64,000 nucleotides of DNA from Nageia nagi (GCA_050084985.1 JBITNC010000001.1:131626001-131690000), one strand, 5' to 3'. Shown: positions 43,365-56,110, counted from the stretch's first letter. A program made the numbers and translations. The notes: generated by a model from the sequence alone, not told the origin.

Positions 43365-46300
43365 TTATGGTATTATATTTTGTTGATTCATTGTTGTATT
43401 TTGTTTATTTTGACTCTTTTGTGCTCTTGTGGCAACACTAATAATAGAAACATACCCTGTGTAATTTGGATCATACTTATGTATTACTTCATTTGTATTC
43501 CATGAAATATTATTTGTATGATGTGGAAGAGAATTTTGATAAATGCCTAATTCTTTATTAGGATTTGGCAAAGGGGCATCTACCTGTAATTTTCTCTCAT
43601 CAATTAAATCTTGGATCACATGTTTCAATGAATGACATTGATTTGTATCATGACCCTTTTGTCGATGATAATTACAAAATTCATTTTCTCTATACCATTT
43701 AGTATTTTTATTTTTCATTTCATATTATCTAAGTTTAGGTAATATTATTAAATTATGATCTAACATTTTCTTTAAAATATCTTGAAGAGGTTTAGATAAA
43801 GGTGTAAAATTCATAGGAGGTTTTGTATCTCTTTCAAATTTTTGGTTTCGCTTTGGTTCTTCATCCTTTTTTAAGGTTGGTTTAAATTCTTCTTCTTTTT
43901 ATATATATACTTTATTAGCTAGAATTGCATTATTTGTTTGTGTCTTAGTTTTTATATATCCTAATTTTTTACCTTTTATTTCACCATCTTGAATTTTAAC
44001 TTATTCGATTGCTATTGCCTGAGAGATAGCATCTTCAAACATTTTATGTTGTTGCATAAGTAATATGCTAGCTATAGGTCTTAAGCAACTTTGATTAAAT
44101 AATTTTACTAATTCTTCTTGAGGTAATGTATAAGGCATGCTTGTCAAAATTACTCACTGTCATGAAATGAAATCATTTATTGATTCATAAGGAAATTGTT
44201 ATAATCTAGTTAGATCAGTAATAGAAGTTTTATCTTTAATATTAATTCTAAAATGTTGTAGAAAAAGGTTTGCTAACTAAGAATAAGTTTTAATACTATA
44301 TTTTGGCAAACTATTATACCAATCCATGGCTTGACTAGCAAGTGTCATGGGAAATATTCATAGCATTAAAGCATCATCATTGGCAATTAAATAACTAGAA
44401 TAATTAAATTTTCTTAAATGTTCTTTAGGATCTTCTTTTCCTTTAAAAGGTTCAATTTTAGGGATTTCAAACTTATACAGTATATCCTTCTTTGGAACAC
44501 TTGGATGTATTGGTTCACTATAGATTGTCTCATATAAAAGGCTATCCTTTTTCTATTTAAGCAATACTTATTCTATCTTTTTTAACTATTTTGTTACCTC
44601 ATTATCTTCTTTAATCATTTTTGGTTGAATTTTGGCTGAAACAATTTCAAGATCATTTTCTTCTTGATATGCTTGGGAGGGTTTTGGTAGTAATCTAGAA
44701 TAACCCTAATTATAAGGAACAACTTGTTGTTATGGTTGTTGATAAGTTAACATTTATGTTTGAGAAATTTTTTGTGAAGTTCCCATTACTTGAAATGGTT
44801 ATGGTACTTGATAAGTTTGTTGTACATACTATGGTTGTTGTTGTTGTATCATAGGTTGATATTCTATGTTTTGACCTTAAGGTGACATTTGTGTGATAAG
44901 TTGATAATTTGGTAATTTAGCTTACACTTGGGGATAAGATATAGATTGTTGATTTGGTTGTTAAGTATATGATTGTTGTTGAAATTGCAAAACCACTTGT
45001 TGATTTTGAGATGGTTGAATAACTAGTGAATTTTGTTGTTGAATAGGTAAATACCTATTTTGAAATATAGGTTGTTGTAACTAAACTTGTGGCTATTGAT
45101 ATGAAGTTTGATATTGATGTGGTGTTGTTTGAATCTAATTTTGTTGAGGTATTTATTGTAAAGGAATTATTTGAGGAATATATTGTCCTTTTTATACATA
45201 AGACATGAAATTTTATGGTTGATTTTGTTTACCACTTAAAGCCAATCCTTGTGTTGATTTGTAATGGGAATTTACTTGTATGTTTTGTGCTTGTGATAAT
45301 AATATTTATGCTTTTGGATTTTGTAATACTGGTATTATACTTTGAATTGGTTGACTTGTTGTATGAATAATACTAGCTTGTTCTTGATACATTGGTTGTT
45401 TTTCTTTTTGTTGTAGCTATACCACATGACCTTGTGTTTGCACTTGTAGTCTTATAGGAGTTTGACTTTGTTGAGACATATCTAATATATATTCATATCT
45501 AGGTGTTTTAGGATTTTGATTTTCTTGTGGCATACATAAATTATATTTTATTTGTTATGGCATTTGGAATTGTTGGATCATCTTTGATGTATTTTGAATT
45601 TGAGATGGAAATTATTGTTGAATATCAAAAGCTTGTAATACAACTTGAGGATTTCTTATCTATTGAAAAGGTATTGGATATTGTTGAGTAAAATTAATTA
45701 ACTCTTGTTCCTTTTTTGCTTTTAAAGCTTGATCATATCCTTATAAGTTTTGTTGAAATTCTTCTTGTGTAAGTTTTGGTAATGCTTTTTCCTTTGTATG
45801 CATATATGGAGGAATTAGTTGTAACATTAGTTGTTTACTACTAGATTCTTGTAACTCTGATAATTTTTTAAATGGCACAATTTGTAAATCTGAATGCATT
45901 ATTGATGTAACAAGATTCTTATAAGGGTATTATTTAGGTTGCAAAAGCTGATAAGGATTATAAAATGAAGTAAATCCTTCTAAATTTTGTGACATAGGAC
46001 TAGTTGTATGTATAGATACCTTATCATACATGTCTTGCATCTCTCTTGAAATTATTAATGGTGTATAATCTGATCATCTAACATAGGAAAGAAAAAATGA
46101 ACCATCTAGTAAATATTTCTTAACTTTTACATACTTTGGTTTAAATACTCCCTTTTGTAATATAAGATCAGCTGTATGTGTACTTGATGGGAGTTTTAAT
46201 TTGTTTGGAATTCGTATAGATGATTCTAAAGGTAATTCATTTAAATTGTAATGAGTACCACATGGAGAAAGACTATAAACATGAGGAGAAGCTTGAAGTA

Positions 46301-46568
46301 TATGTAATTGAGTTAATTTTATTTTAGCTTCTATCAACATAGGATCATGCTCCGTATATGTTTCTTGTGTTGTATTAAGTCTTCCAATATTTTATTTTTC
46401 AAAAGGTTCTTGAATTGGATTAGTTTCAAAATCTTTTAGATACACTTCTTAAAGTAATGGTGCAATATTTGATTCATGGTGTGAAACTTGTTGTAGCAAA
46501 TATAAACTAGTTCTATTTATTTCTTCTAATTTAATAGAAATTGTAACTTCTCTACCTTGTTGATCCAT
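43365..46568 (-). pseudogene. Large gag with glutamine-rich N-terminal region
   Basis: Start chosen at the ATG at 46568 (MDQQGREVTISIKLEEIN), the first Met in the frame. The whole 3.2 kb is one reading frame of about 1068 codons, broken by stop codons but no visible frameshift. Residues 1 to about 600 are low-complexity and rich in Gln, Pro, Tyr and Thr, with many IQ/QQ/PQ runs. A capsid domain follows near 44500-44000: IPKIEPFKGKEDPKEHLRKF, FPMTLASQAMDWYNSLPKYS and INDFIS. The tail has NFTPLSKPLQDILKKML and the knuckle FCNYHRQKGHDTNQCHSLKH at 43690-43630. Usual plant gypsy gags are much shorter, so the N-terminal extension is notable. Confidence 0.82.
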
Positions 46569-48089
46569 TTGTGAACAAGTTTGGACCATATTTCAAAAAA
46601 CATACAATGCAACTAAGCTATATTTTTTAACTTTTGTGATTTTTGTGTGTACAAGAAAACAATTGTGTACAAACATCCTACATGCATGCATATACTTATT
46701 GGTATGTTTATTTTATTATATATATATATATTAATATAATTTAGTTTTTCCTAAATTTGTTATTCTAGTCAGGTATTTTAATAGGGTAAGTTGGTACTAC
46801 TAAAGGATGTCTAAAGTGAATTCATAGCTTGGTACCTAAAAAATATACTTATACTTAACAAATAAAAATAAAATAAAATATAAAATCTCATGAAATGCAA
46901 CTTAACAAATAAAATATAATTATGCAAACTATCCCTCTTAAGCATTCATGTCTATTTTTTATCTTTATTTTAATGTGATACAAATAGAATTTTTATTAAA
47001 TGAATCTTAATCTAAAAACCCCCATTTTTCTTTTTAGTTATTATGTTAAGTGAAATTCATTAATCAACTTTAAATGAAATTCATTAACTCCTTCTAGCTA
47101 TGGAAGTATTATGTGTGATAAATTACCTCTTCTTACTAGTCACATTCAACCTCCATTGGAGTGGTAAGAGTAGACTTAGTAAGAAGCCATTATGTGTAGA
47201 TAAATAAATTAAAATGAGATTCAATTACTTTTATAAGAGTCACATATTCCTTTTACCTCCATTGGAGTAGTAAGGGCAGACATCTTCAAGAGTGTCAATA
47301 TAAGGTTCATTCCAAAACAAAGTGAATTCCTTTCCTCTTTCATTCTTTTCTCAACTTACTCAGGATCACTAATAGTGTAAGATTAGAGGCCTACTTAGTG
47401 AACAAAATTTTTTTATGTGAAAATGATCCCAAATAATTGATGCACTATTTTGATGATTTAACTACCCAAAATCTTGATTCTTTTACCTTAAGTTCATTCC
47501 AAACTTAATTATGATTCATTTACCCCTTCCAATTGTGGAAGTAACTTAATTTAATTCTTTCTAAATTATGTAAAAATATGAAAAAGATTCATTTATTTTT
47601 TATTATCAAATCCATTTTGGTCACCTAAGATCACTTTCAATGCAAAGGGAGAGCATATGTGGATAAGATAACAAAAGTTTTTTATATGAGTGTAATGATC
47701 CCTAAATGAAACCCCAAAAAATACTTAAATATCAAATAACTTTTCATATGTAAAATGAATTTAACATTTACCCTTTCCTGTATGCACTCTAAGCAAAGAA
47801 ATTATAGACAAATTGTATATTGTTTACCTCTTTTTATTTAGTGCCTAGATATTGAAATGTGAAAGGGTATTATGACACTTGTATTTCAATTGCTAACATT
47901 CTGTATCAATCACTAGCTTTCAATATTAGTCACTAGCATTAGGCTATAATTGCTAGCATTTCCTATAGAGTTCCTACAAAAACATAGATTACAAATTTTG
48001 AAGTTAGTAGATTGAATAAATTAGATTGATAATAGTTGATAGAGAAATTAGAATTAAATATGATAAAGCAAACTCTGTATCTTCGGAGG
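46569..48089 (-). other. 5' leader of the 17.8-kb element
   Basis: About 1.5 kb between the primer site and the gag start, with no coding. Pieces of the form CATTGGAGT-GTAAG recur near 47155 and 47260. It may hold packaging signals and splice sites; none can be identified. Confidence 0.5.
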
Positions 48090-48107
48090 GCCCTACTTCT
48101 AGCGCTA
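48090..48107 (-). other. Primer binding site candidate
   Basis: Four bases inside the 5' LTR, the coding strand reads TAGCGCTAGAAGTAGGGC. A TGGCGCTAGAAG start would be a standard tRNA 3'-end complement, so TAG may be a decayed TGG. The tRNA is not assigned. Confidence 0.5.
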
Positions 48108-48111
48108 AAAA

Positions 48112-48978
48112 TGTTAGTCAAAAAATCAACCCTATTAACAAATAAGATAAATACAATTAATACAAACTAAAATTTTATTAATTTTCTAGTAGACCTCAAT
48201 ATTATAGATTTTAGATCACTAGATCTAGTTGCCTTGTGAAAAGGCTTTTCTCAAAATGTATATATATATAAAATAAATTGTATGGAGTATATAGATGAAG
48301 GATTACCAACTAAGATGAAACACTAACACCAAATATCAAGTCATTGGTGATTGTTTGATTTCAAATTTTGTGATTAATTTGAATCACTCTCTTAGGTTTT
48401 GGCTTTTTATCATTTGTATCTACAATGCCTTTTGAATTTTGCTACATCTTAACACCTATGAACTCTACATACATGCTTAAACAACACATTATAATATACC
48501 TATACTTTTTTGAAATCTTAACATAAGGAAGAAAAGCATATAACAATAATCAAACTAAAATAAACCTCACAATTCAATCTTCATTTCAATAGCATAAGTC
48601 TACTTCAATTTTCCTCCCTCATTTTTGGTCTATCTACTTCATGTACTTATAGATTTTTTAATGGGCATTTGTGGAATTCTAGAAGGCTAAAAAAGGGGAG
48701 TCAAAGTTTATCACTACCTTGAAATAACCAAAGGGATTTTGGGTTTGGTGATAATGCAGGTAACAACTAACCCTCTCTATCCATACTTTTGCAAAAACTA
48801 TGAAACTTATAGTTCATATTCTATTTTTTAAGTTTTGATTTTTCCATTGCAAAGTTGCTGGGGATCATAAGCAGATGCTAGTGACCTTTATTGATCATGA
48901 GCAATTGTATCCTAGTCATTGATATTTTAAGTCTTTTGATTTTTTAATGTATAGGTGGATAGTATTTTGATGTCTACA
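48112..48978 (-). repeat. 5' LTR of the 17.8-kb element
   Basis: 867 bp, partner of 31215-32106 (see there for shared blocks). Plus-strand edges are TGTTAGTCAA and GATGTCTACA. It would contain the element's promoter; no TATA box can be assigned with confidence among the TATATATA runs near 48260. Confidence 0.92.
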
Positions 48979-51200
48979 ATAGGATATCACCATTGTGAGT
49001 CACTAAATGGACATTTATAAACTATGAGTTGTTTATCATAATAGTCTATAAATCATGGATATTGCAAGCTTGGGGCATTATAGAGAAACCATACACTTGC
49101 TCTTCATATACTATGAGTTGTTTATCATAGTAGTCTATGTATCATAGTTTAGATCACTTTGAGTCACATCAACCATAGTGATATATTGTATATTATATTT
49201 AATTCATCCTTGTTATTTGCATTGGTTATTCTTTCTTGGATGTGATCTATGTGGGTATATGTTATTTTGTTCTATAGGTATTTTTCAAGTGAATAGGATT
49301 ACCATCAACCACTTATCTTATAAAGGGAATCCTATTTTTAGCTTGCTTACCCAATGCAACTTGAGCTAGAGGCAACCAAGTCCAAAAGGGGGCAAGCAAC
49401 ATACCATACTTAACATATCGATCAAAACAAGGAAGTCCACTTCACTATTGAAAATCCTTTTCTCTTTAAACTTCTTTGGATTATGCAATATCAATGTTTT
49501 TAATTATATATACAAAAAGGAGAAAAATGTATATGCCTAAAAAAGATCTATTATTTATTTAATAAATTATATTTAGCATATTAAATGATTAAGAGGCAAT
49601 TATACACAAATCAAGATAAAAGTGCTATTATCTTACAACACCATATGCTAGGGCCAATGTAATATCATATATCATGGTTTATATTTTAAGTTATCTTGAA
49701 TATTGAAATGATTATTATTATTTTTATGTGTTAGCTTTCACCCCTTTCTATTTCTTTGTAGGCTATACATATGGGAGGTGAAGGTTGACATCCTTATTAG
49801 ATCTCTCTAATAGGTGGTTATCCCAAACATCAAACTTACAATGTATCTTGATAGCCCCTATCTTTGAGAAATTGTTAACTCTATGAGCTCTGTAATCTCT
49901 CTCTTGCACACAACACAAAATTACCACTCCTACACCATTAGTGGTGTATCTCTTCCATGTAGCCAATGGTATGTGCTTTCATGATCAGGAGGTTCAGATC
50001 TTCGGGGATGGCTCATGCATCCATTATAGAAAAAATTTATTGAGAGCTCATCTAATGTTTAATCATAATCCTCCAAAGATTCATCATGGTTCTACTTTAA
50101 GGATTGTACATAAATTGGCTACAGGCCCCACTCTCTATCAGGTTTATATGTTTCATGTATATTTGTTATAATTTGGTTTAGAGCTATTATCTATTGTTAT
50201 TTGTAGACCAATTTATTTATTTATGTATTTATTTAGTATTTACACCTTTTTGGGTCTATAATAGACCAAGATATAATATCTAATTTTCTTCCTTGGAACA
50301 TAACTTTGGCTTGAAAAAATTCACATATTTCTTTTAAATAATAATTTGGAAATTTTTTATAGACAATTCCTCTCTTATTTTGATATTCTACAAAAATGGA
50401 TGCAAATATTTAAAAAATTTATAAATATATGGATAAATCTAAATATACTTATTTTATAAATTTAATCAAAATGAATTTTAAAAGATAATTTTCTATTTGA
50501 GTCAATTTGAATTTGGTAATTTAACTCTATATAGAGTTTATCTTTTAGAGATAGGAGGGATTTCATTGTAACTTCTAGTACATCATTATCATGATGTGGG
50601 AAATTGGTCAATCAACCTACATCTATAGAAGAAACACCAAACAAAAATATCCTTTATTATGTTGCCACATTAAACCTTTCCTATTTGTTATCATAACAAG
50701 ACATAAGAAAGTCTAACAAATTGGAATCTATTTCAAATTGATGTGTAAAAATAAGGCCTAGAAGCATCATCTTGTCAACCCAATATGAGTATCAACTTAG
50801 GTTATAAAAGGATAAAATACTAGGGAATGATAAAATTTTATAAGAAAATTGATGATTGGTGAAAAATGAAGGACAAGATTTTGTAGAAGTATTAAATATT
50901 TTGGTAAAAATAGTGGTTAAAAGTAAAATATGGTAATAAAAAGCAATTTTGGGAAAAGATAAATAAAATTATAGCTTTGATAGTGGCATAATAATCCAAA
51001 AGAACTACCTAAATCCTACTTGTAGGAAAAGGGATACCATGCAGCATCCTACTATAGTTTGGAGAGAGGATTTGATGAAAAGTGAAGAAAGGGATAACTT
51101 TGGACAGGTGGATTAGTTGAGAAAATAAAAAAATGAGCTACCTATTCCCTATTTATAGAGAAAAGAAACATGAAAGCATAATGTATTACCTTCACACATG
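48979..51200. other. Non-coding with short hairpin repeats
   Basis: Begins with the right target-site copy ATAGG (48979-48983). ACTATGAGTTGTTTATCATA occurs near 49023 and again near 49109; the second can pair ACTATGA with TCATAGT. No domain was recognised in the small open frames at 49178-49369, 49763-49966 and 49941-50171. Confidence 0.45.
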
Positions 51201-51385
51201 CTATGATATCACCCTACTATTGTATGGTAGTAGCCTACCACCACACGGTAGTAGCTTGTCATTGCATGGTGCAACTTACCACCACATGGTAGTATCTTGC
51301 CACTAGATGGTATAATCTTACCATTGCATAGTAGCTACCTATTACCATATGATAACAATTTACCATCACATGGTAGCAACATAAT
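51200..51385 (+). repeat. 21-22-bp minisatellite
   Basis: About eight units such as TTACCACCACATGGTAGTATC. Each carries a small palindrome, TACCA...TGGTA. Similar in length and sequence to the array at 12990-13295. Confidence 0.85.
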
Positions 51386-51539
51386 AATTCCTCCACACCA
51401 TTAGTGAAATGTTACTCTTGAAATTCACCAAAAAATCTGCTTGACTTTTTTTTCAACTTCAAATTTGCTTATTTAATTTTTATAAATTTGGTTAAAATCA
51501 CCTTACTTATGAATTCAATTCACTAAAACTTTCCAAGTG

Positions 51540-52010
51540 AATTTTATGGAGGGGATCACTACCTCATACTTTACCATGTTGTTAGTGCATTGGAAACCAA
51601 TATTATAAGCCATAGTAATCACATCATTATAAGGTGAAACAAGTATGATACCTACCCTTGCTCCATATGTATGCTTTGATCTATCAAAATAGAGTGTCCA
51701 ATTTTGAGGCTTATTATTTATGAAGTAAATGTACTCATCTAGGATCTCCCATTGATCTCTTTAATGACATGGATGCACCTTTGTACAACATGAACAATTC
51801 TAAGGTGTTTGATACCACTCATAATCATATAAGAACTCTTCATGTATCACTATGACATCAATATAAGGGAATTCAGCTATGAGATCTACATAATTAGTTC
51901 CCCCCCTAATTTTTTTTTTTTGTTTCACTAGATTAATATAAAATTCTTGCAATAACATCATCCATTTAGCTACTCTTCCCAAAATATGTTTGTTGGCCAT
52001 GAGGTATTTT
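51540..52010 (-). pseudogene. RNase H end and truncated aRNase H, third Tat-like element
   Basis: RNase H end at 52000-51800: KHILGRVAKWMMLLQEFYIN and LVKQKKKIRGGTNYVDLIAE. The aRNase H follows: WTLYFDRSKHTYGARVGIIL (first Asp), VITMAYNIGFQCTNNMVKYE (Glu). It stops near 51545; the last catalytic Asp and the integrase are missing, replaced by a minisatellite and unrelated sequence. This is a clear truncation. Confidence 0.85.
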
Positions 52011-53140
52011 AGAGGATTGATAGGATTAACAATGTATGTGGTACATTACAAAATATAATACCTCAAATTTTTAGTAGCAAACATAATTCGAAGAAAAAGC
52101 TTTTCAATGGGAGTGTACCTTGTTTTGTGCTTGATAGCCCTTTCTTTGAGTTGTTCATCTTGCTAACAAAGTATTTCCCCAATGGAAAATATTATGGTTG
52201 AAATGTATAGGTATGCTTCTTTTTTAAAGTTCATTGGAACCAAAATAAGAGGGTTGAGAAAATATTTCTTGATATCTTAAAGGGCCCTTTGACACTTATC
52301 ATCCCATACAAACTTGACATCTTTCTTAATAAAATATGCAAAAGGCATGCACTTTATCACTAAGGTGATAACAAAATATTACCAAATTAATTTTTCCTTG
52401 GATAGTCAAGACTCTTTAGTTTCTTGAGATTTTTTGGGGATGGTATACTAATGATGGATTTTACTTTTTGGGATCAACTTCAATTCCTCTTTCTAAAACC
52501 ATGAAACCTAGGAAATTTTTTGAAGTGATACCAAAATCACATTTTTAAGATTTCAATATTAGATTATATTTTTCAAGAATGCTAAATGGATCATCTAGTA
52601 GTTGCAAATGATCTTAACCTTTCTTGATCTTCACTAAAATATAATCAACATATATCTCAATTTATTTATGAATATGATCATGAAACATGGATACCATTGC
52701 ATGTATAAGTGGATCCTACATTTTTTAGGCCAAATATAATTACTTTCCAACAAAATTTTCCCCATAAAGTAGTAAAGGTTATGTTATGTTGGTTAATCAT
52801 GTTGATCAAGATTTGATTATAACCAAAAACTTCATCCATAAAAGAAAAAGTGTCATCACCATATATCCTATACATAGTCCTATGAATGTTAGGTAAAGGA
52901 AAATCATCTTTTGCGAAAGCATTATTGATATCTTTAAATTTGATACAAATCCTTATTTCTCCTTTTGGATTTGCAATAGGAACTATATTAACCATCCATT
53001 CATAATAATATATTAGTCTAATAAACCCAACATTCAACTATTTTTCAATCTCTTTCTTAACCAACAATGCTTTAGAGGGATGAATTTTTCTAATATTTTC
53101 CTTTATAAGTTTAGCTACCATTTTAAGTGGTAAAATATGC
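52011..53140 (-). pseudogene. Reverse transcriptase remnant, third Tat-like element
   Basis: IHPSKALLVKKEIEK, NVGFIRLIYYYEWMVNIVPI, KGEIRICIKFKDINNAFAKD, DFPLPNIH, FSFMDEVFGYNQILI and LWGKFCWKVIIFGLKNVGST at about 53100-52680. The catalytic box reads IEIYVDYILVKIKKG near 52650: YVDD has become YVDY (GAT to TAT). The thumb follows with EIEVDPKKVKSIISIPSPKN. Stops and frameshifts lie between parts. It continues into the RNase H at 52000. Confidence 0.88.
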
Positions 53141-54140
53141 ATAACAAAATATGAATCTAAATAATGCATATTAGAATACATTACTTGTTTATTTGGATCA
53201 ATACTAGCTCTAATCTTGACTTCCCTTAGTTATTGAACAACACCAATATTAACATCAAGTAACTCTTTAGCCAAAAATATCAACTCATCTTCTTTTTGCA
53301 ACAAAAAAGGAAGCTATTATATCCTAAGAACATCAATAATCTCAACCTCTTCATCTGAAGCCTATTATGCTTGAAAAAACTCACTAAAATTGATATCTTA
53401 CGCAAACTATCCATGTTGGCTAAGGACATAATGTGGATTTATCTTGTTGTCTGAATTAAGTAGCTTAGAATGTTTCCCTATGTATTCAAGAAGATAATCA
53501 TTAGTGGAAAAGCAATCAAACTCAAAAGGAATATCAATATCAATTGATAAATCTTTATTAATCTCATTTGAAAGCTCTCTTAGATTATATTGTGAAACAA
53601 ACTTTATAGACCCTAGAGACTTAAAAGTGGATGTAATACATACCAAACTTTTCTTATATTTTTAATAGCCTAAATATAATGAAGATGAAGTAATTTCATA
53701 CTTTGATTTTTCATAAATGACCTCCTTTATAATTGTATTTTTATTCCATGTATTTTTTAACAAAAGGAGATGGAAAAGAATTTTTATGAATCTTACCCCA
53801 ATCTAATTGTGTCTTTTGTTCTATTTTAGGATCAGGAGAACATGATGGAGATGTTATCAAATAAGAAGAAATATATTGGTCTCCATATGCACAATGTGGA
53901 TTCCCCTCCACATAATGTGTATGCTATTCATATATCACTATTTTGGGTCATCCAAGATTTTTGAAAAAATACATTAGGTCCAAGTTTTGAATTTTGTATG
54001 TGCCCAGACCAATTTCCATAACTTTAGCTTATATTTTTATTTTTACCAATGTAGAATATGGCTCTTATTGGGAAAACTTGAATAAATTAATATGATGAAT
54101 GTCTAATCCATAAATCTCTATATATACTAAATTTCACAAT
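53141..54140 (-). pseudogene. Protease-RT linker, third Tat-like element
   Basis: Degraded polyprotein. A 79-codon open stretch (53646-53407) has RELSNEINKDLSIDIDIPFE and KLLNSDNKINPHYVLSQ but no known domain. Confidence 0.45.
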
Positions 54141-54500
54141 GCATAAGGCGTAGGAAGTTTTGACACTATGTGAATATGACCTTAATATTCAAACTTATGG
54201 TGATTATGCAAAGTAGATGGAACTTCTTTCATCTCATGGATCAAAGGTTTTTCTAGGAGAAAATTATAAGAGAGATTATTGTTCATTACATTAAATAAGG
54301 ATAAAATTATTCTTATTCCTATTTGTATTGGAAGAGAGAAAATGGTAAGTGCTCTTTTAAATATTTTAGCAAAATGTATAATGCAAAGGGTGGGCTCGTC
54401 CACAAGTTATATTTGAAGACCATTATTATCTCTATTTTTGCAATAAATATTATGAGAAAATATTGATAATTGATATAGGATATACCCTATATGTCTTAAT
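54141..54500 (-). pseudogene. Protease C-terminal part, third Tat-like element
   Basis: FSLPIQIGIRIILSLFNVMN, NNLSYNFLLEKPLIHEMKEV and PSTLHNHHKFEY. This is the flap-to-LLGRPWIH part of a Tat-type retropepsin; here Gly-Arg reads Glu-Lys and Trp reads Leu. The active-site Asp segment upstream is not clear. Confidence 0.7.
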
Positions 54501-55745
54501 TTTCCATCCCTCAATGCTAGGTGTGATAAAGAGATCTAAGAACTCATCAACTATTTCCTTTTTAGGTAGCTCCTTATCATCAAAAGTAATGGCATGACAA
54601 TCTTAAAGTGACTAAATTTTATTACAAAAGGTGACAACATAAATGTTACTAAGGACCTTTTATTTTTTAAATACATCATATAAGATTTTCCTATATGGTT
54701 TAGAAATACTAATAAACTAATACAAAATTATTTTCCAACTATTTTATCATATTGTATGACTTAGGATCAAGTGAAAGACTTACTTACTTTATTGTGACTA
54801 AATTTGGGATTACTCATTGACTACCCTTTTGAATGGATACATATATATATACATCCATTGAAATGGTATTGATTGATTGATAATTTGAAGCTCCTCTTAC
54901 ATCTTTCACTTCATATTTAACTTGTGCAACAGATCTAGGATTGTACCCTTCAATGGTTTGCATTGGTTTATAGAATGACTTCTTTTTTTTATAAGAGAAA
55001 TAGAGATATTTATTATTAAATTTCATATTTTCATCTTGTTCTTTTCTATCCAAAGAATTCAAGAGCTCTTTATTGACCAAATCTTGGAAGATATACCTTG
55101 GAAGAATGGGAAATGTGAACCTAGACTTTGTTTGTGTGGTTTATCTAGCTAATGTTTATGCATCATCCATATTGATATTTTTCTCATATTTCTTTGCATA
55201 GGGATTACAACCAAATTTATTGTAGGAATTGGATCCATTATCAAAAGTTCATATCTTAAGTAAAACCTTTTCTTTTGCCAAAAAAATTTATCGTACTTCC
55301 AAATCCCATGTTTGTATAATCCACAACATATTGTTTAAGAATGGAATAAAAAGGGTACCATAAATCTCAACTTCATCTAATTTGATTCTTGTATATTTCT
55401 ATACCTTTTTAAACTATGGTATGTACTCATACATTGTATTATTGGTCCCAAGTGGCATAGAGGACATAGATTTGTGATTGTTGATTACTCCCTGATGTTA
55501 TGCTTGTATTGATCCATAAATGCTTTGATAAGGGACTTGAATAAATCAATAGAATTGAGCAACAAATTATAAAACCATTGGATGGAATCTCCCTTAAAAC
55601 TCTTTGGGAAAAATATTTTCATGAACTTCTCTTTATTTCCTAACTTCAATAAGTAATCCTCTTGAAAGCTCACAAGATGTTATTTTAGGTCATGATTGCC
55701 ATTGAATATCTCAAACTTGGGGATCTTAAGATTAGGTGGTAGGGG
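54501..55745 (-). pseudogene. Gag remnant, third Tat-like element
   Basis: PPNLKIPKFEIFNGNHDLK near 55730, then MSFQEDYLLKLGNKEKFMKI, FFPKSFKGDSIQWFYNLLLN and SIDLFKSLIKAFMDQYKHNI at 55673-55485: a gag capsid core with the Trp-Phe motif. Further down is a charged stretch (EQDENMKFNNKYLYFSYKKK at 55040-54980), unassigned. No zinc knuckle found. Minus strand, upstream of the protease. Confidence 0.82.
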
Positions 55746-56090
55746 AAAGTTAAAGATCTCTTTTGATAAGGGTGAATTGAAAATACCATCATAGTCTTCT
55801 TACTTCTATTAGTATTTTATATGTATCTAAATTTAAGAAACCTTCTTAAACAAGTCATCTTAGGAAGGATTTTGAGTGGCACTTATAAATGCTTATTTCA
55901 AATATCTTATAATGGCTTGTTAAACCATTTTTGCAAGTTTAGGCATCATGGCTTTCATGAAGGAAGTAATGTATGGTATAGAAACCATTTAAATGAAATC
56001 ATTATTGTGTATATAGATAATACACAATGTTGATAACATGGATTCCATTAAAAAATTATGCAAGATCTTTTGTCATGAGGGAAACACCTC

Positions 56091-56110
56091 TCAATCAATT
56101 GGGTTCACCA
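56091..56110 (-). other. Primer binding site candidate, third element
   Basis: Coding strand TGGTGAACCCAATTGATTGA, beginning TGG as primer sites do, about 345 bp upstream of the first gag motif. ACTACATTT separates it from a CA that would end the LTR at 56120. The tRNA is not assigned. Confidence 0.5.

Larger units (their letters stand above)
31215..48978 (-). mobile_element. 17.8-kb Tat-like LTR retrotransposon with antisense PMD gene
   Basis: Two direct repeats, 31215-32106 and 48112-48978, start TG and end CA on the plus strand and are flanked by ACAGG (31210-31214) and ATAGG (48979-48983), a possible 5-bp target duplication with one change. Between them, on the minus strand, lie in order a primer-site candidate, gag, protease, RT/RNase H, aRNase H, integrase, an extra ORF, and then a PMD gene pointing the opposite way before the purine tract and 3' LTR. 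Protease before RT and integrase after it is Ty3/gypsy order; the second RNase H points to the Tat lineage, some of whose members are known to be long and to carry extra ORFs. All genes are broken, so it is a fossil. Confidence 0.85.
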
